From Planctomycetota bacterium (GTDB taxonomy: Bacteria; Planctomycetota; Planctomycetia; Pirellulales; Pirellulaceae): a DNA stretch of 6,282 nucleotides. The stretch spans positions 1-6,282 of the forward strand of contig JAEZGD010000196.1 in assembly GCA_023417165.1 (NCBI GenBank). The letters are read 5' to 3'. Each line of letters begins with the position of its first letter. Position 1 is the first letter of the stretch. Of the stretch, positions 5,810 through 6,282 are shown piece by piece. The notes under the pieces are model-generated. The model did no database searches. It was not told the origin of the DNA and saw only the letters and a list, made by a program, of their open reading frames with translations. A program made the position numbers and the translations under genes.

Positions 5810-5846
5810 CATCGCCGCCTACTGCGCTCGGGCGAAAGCGGCGATG
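5810..5846 (+). promoter_or_regulatory. hairpin in the cysC leader
   Basis: CATCGCCGC (5810-5818) and GCGGCGATG (5838-5846) form a perfect 9-bp GC-rich stem. The 19-base loop can fold further through CGC (5825-5827) with GCG (5832-5834). No T-tract follows (next bases are CAGTTAAATTC), so it is not an intrinsic terminator. It lies 34 bases before the cysC ATG. It could be an mRNA 5'-end stabiliser, an operator dyad or a protein-binding leader. Confidence 0.45.
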
Positions 5847-5880
5847 CAGTTAAATTCGTGCTGAGAAGTGGGATTATTCC

Positions 5881-6282
5881 ATGTCTGATCCGATTGTCGT
5901 CTGGCATCAACACGCAGTGGCGCGCGAGGAGCGCGAACGGCTGATGGGGCATCGCGGCTGCGTGGTGTGGTTCACCGGACTGAGCGGGTGCGGCAAAAGC
6001 ACGGTCGCCAACCTGGTCGATCACAAGCTGCACGCGCGCGGCGTGCATACGTTTTTGCTCGATGGCGATAACGTCCGCCACGGCCTGAACGCGACCCCGC
6101 AACTTTTGGCCAGCCATGGCGAAACGTTTGCCAAGCGGTTCGGGCTCGGCTTTTCGCCTGAGGATCGCGAAGAGAACATTCGCCGCATTGGTTGCGTCGC
6201 CGAGTTGTTCGCTGCCGCTGGCCTGGTGACGTTGACCGCGTTCGTCAGTCCCTATCGCCGCGACCGCTATGCCGTGCGCCAG
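5881..6282 (+). CDS. cysC: adenylylsulfate (APS) kinase, 3' end outside the window
   Basis: The first 134 residues of a cytosolic kinase that uses ATP to convert adenosine 5'-phosphosulfate to PAPS, the second step of sulfate activation. The P-loop is GLSGCGKST (33-41), where Cys37 replaces the more usual Ser. The APS-site motif DGDNVRHGLN is at 61-70. GFSPEDREENIRRIG (90-104) and LTAFVSPYRRDR (118-129) are clear family signatures. Between HGLN and GFS there are about 19 residues (71-89, ATPQLLASHGETFAKRFGL) where E. coli-type enzymes have about 3, giving an insert of about 16 residues. ATG at 5881 follows a modest GGGA (5870-5873) at 7-base spacing. The sequence starts at the usual CysC N-terminus, so it is not a CysN-CysC fusion at this end; a C-terminal fusion cannot be excluded because the gene leaves the window. 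PAPS could feed sulfate assimilation or sulfotransferases. Confidence 0.93.
   Translation, partial: MSDPIVVWHQHAVAREERERLMGHRGCVVWFTGLSGCGKSTVANLVDHKLHARGVHTFLLDGDNVRHGLNATPQLLASHGETFAKRFGLGFSPEDREENIRRIGCVAELFAAAGLVTLTAFVSPYRRDRYAVRQ

Noticed and set aside
5665..6117. 150-codon minus-strand open frame across the cysC leader
   Set aside because: It overlaps cysC and the membrane-protein start; both of those have better motifs and ribosome binding sites.

Overview
The window looks like ordinary chromosomal DNA of a planctomycete, probably from the Pirellulales. Coding regions are GC-rich (about 62% in a hand-counted stretch). The membrane protein at 5135-5749 starts with the 'FSIRELLLWM' type of N-terminal segment common in that phylum. 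The APS kinase has a long insert between its DGDN motif and GFS motif, and a tiny CPxCG zinc-ribbon protein is present. The taxonomic call is an inference from protein style, because no marker gene is present.

Layout. 1-56 is a 3' flank with a degenerate seven-base repeat. 57-236 (-) is a small zinc-ribbon protein, divergent by 23 bases from 260-568 (+), an unrecognised small soluble protein. 581-1027 (-) is a 148-residue protein that ends in the first part of an acyl-carrier-protein fold and stops where the phosphopantetheine serine should be. 1045-1085 is a strong intrinsic terminator on the minus strand, closing 1148-3343 (-), an alpha-glucan (glycogen) phosphorylase. 3344-4016 is a long, GC-poor, apparently non-coding gap holding a candidate promoter and several inverted repeats. 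4017-5096 (+) is an acyl-CoA-dehydrogenase-fold protein without the usual catalytic glutamate segment. A second seven-base repeat starts on its stop codon (5093-5127). 5135-5749 (-) is a multi-pass membrane protein. 5881 to the right edge (+) is the first 134 codons of adenylylsulfate kinase (cysC), preceded by a 9-bp hairpin.

The genes do not form an obvious pathway. Most neighbours are divergent or convergent, so nearly every gene is probably its own transcription unit. The recognisable functions are glycogen/alpha-glucan breakdown (glgP) and sulfate activation (cysC). No mobile element, CRISPR array, tRNA, rRNA or defence system was seen. The points most worth a second look are the truncated carrier domain, the two heptad arrays, the atypical dehydrogenase, the CysC insert and the unexplained 673-base gap. 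I see no clearly new multi-gene system.
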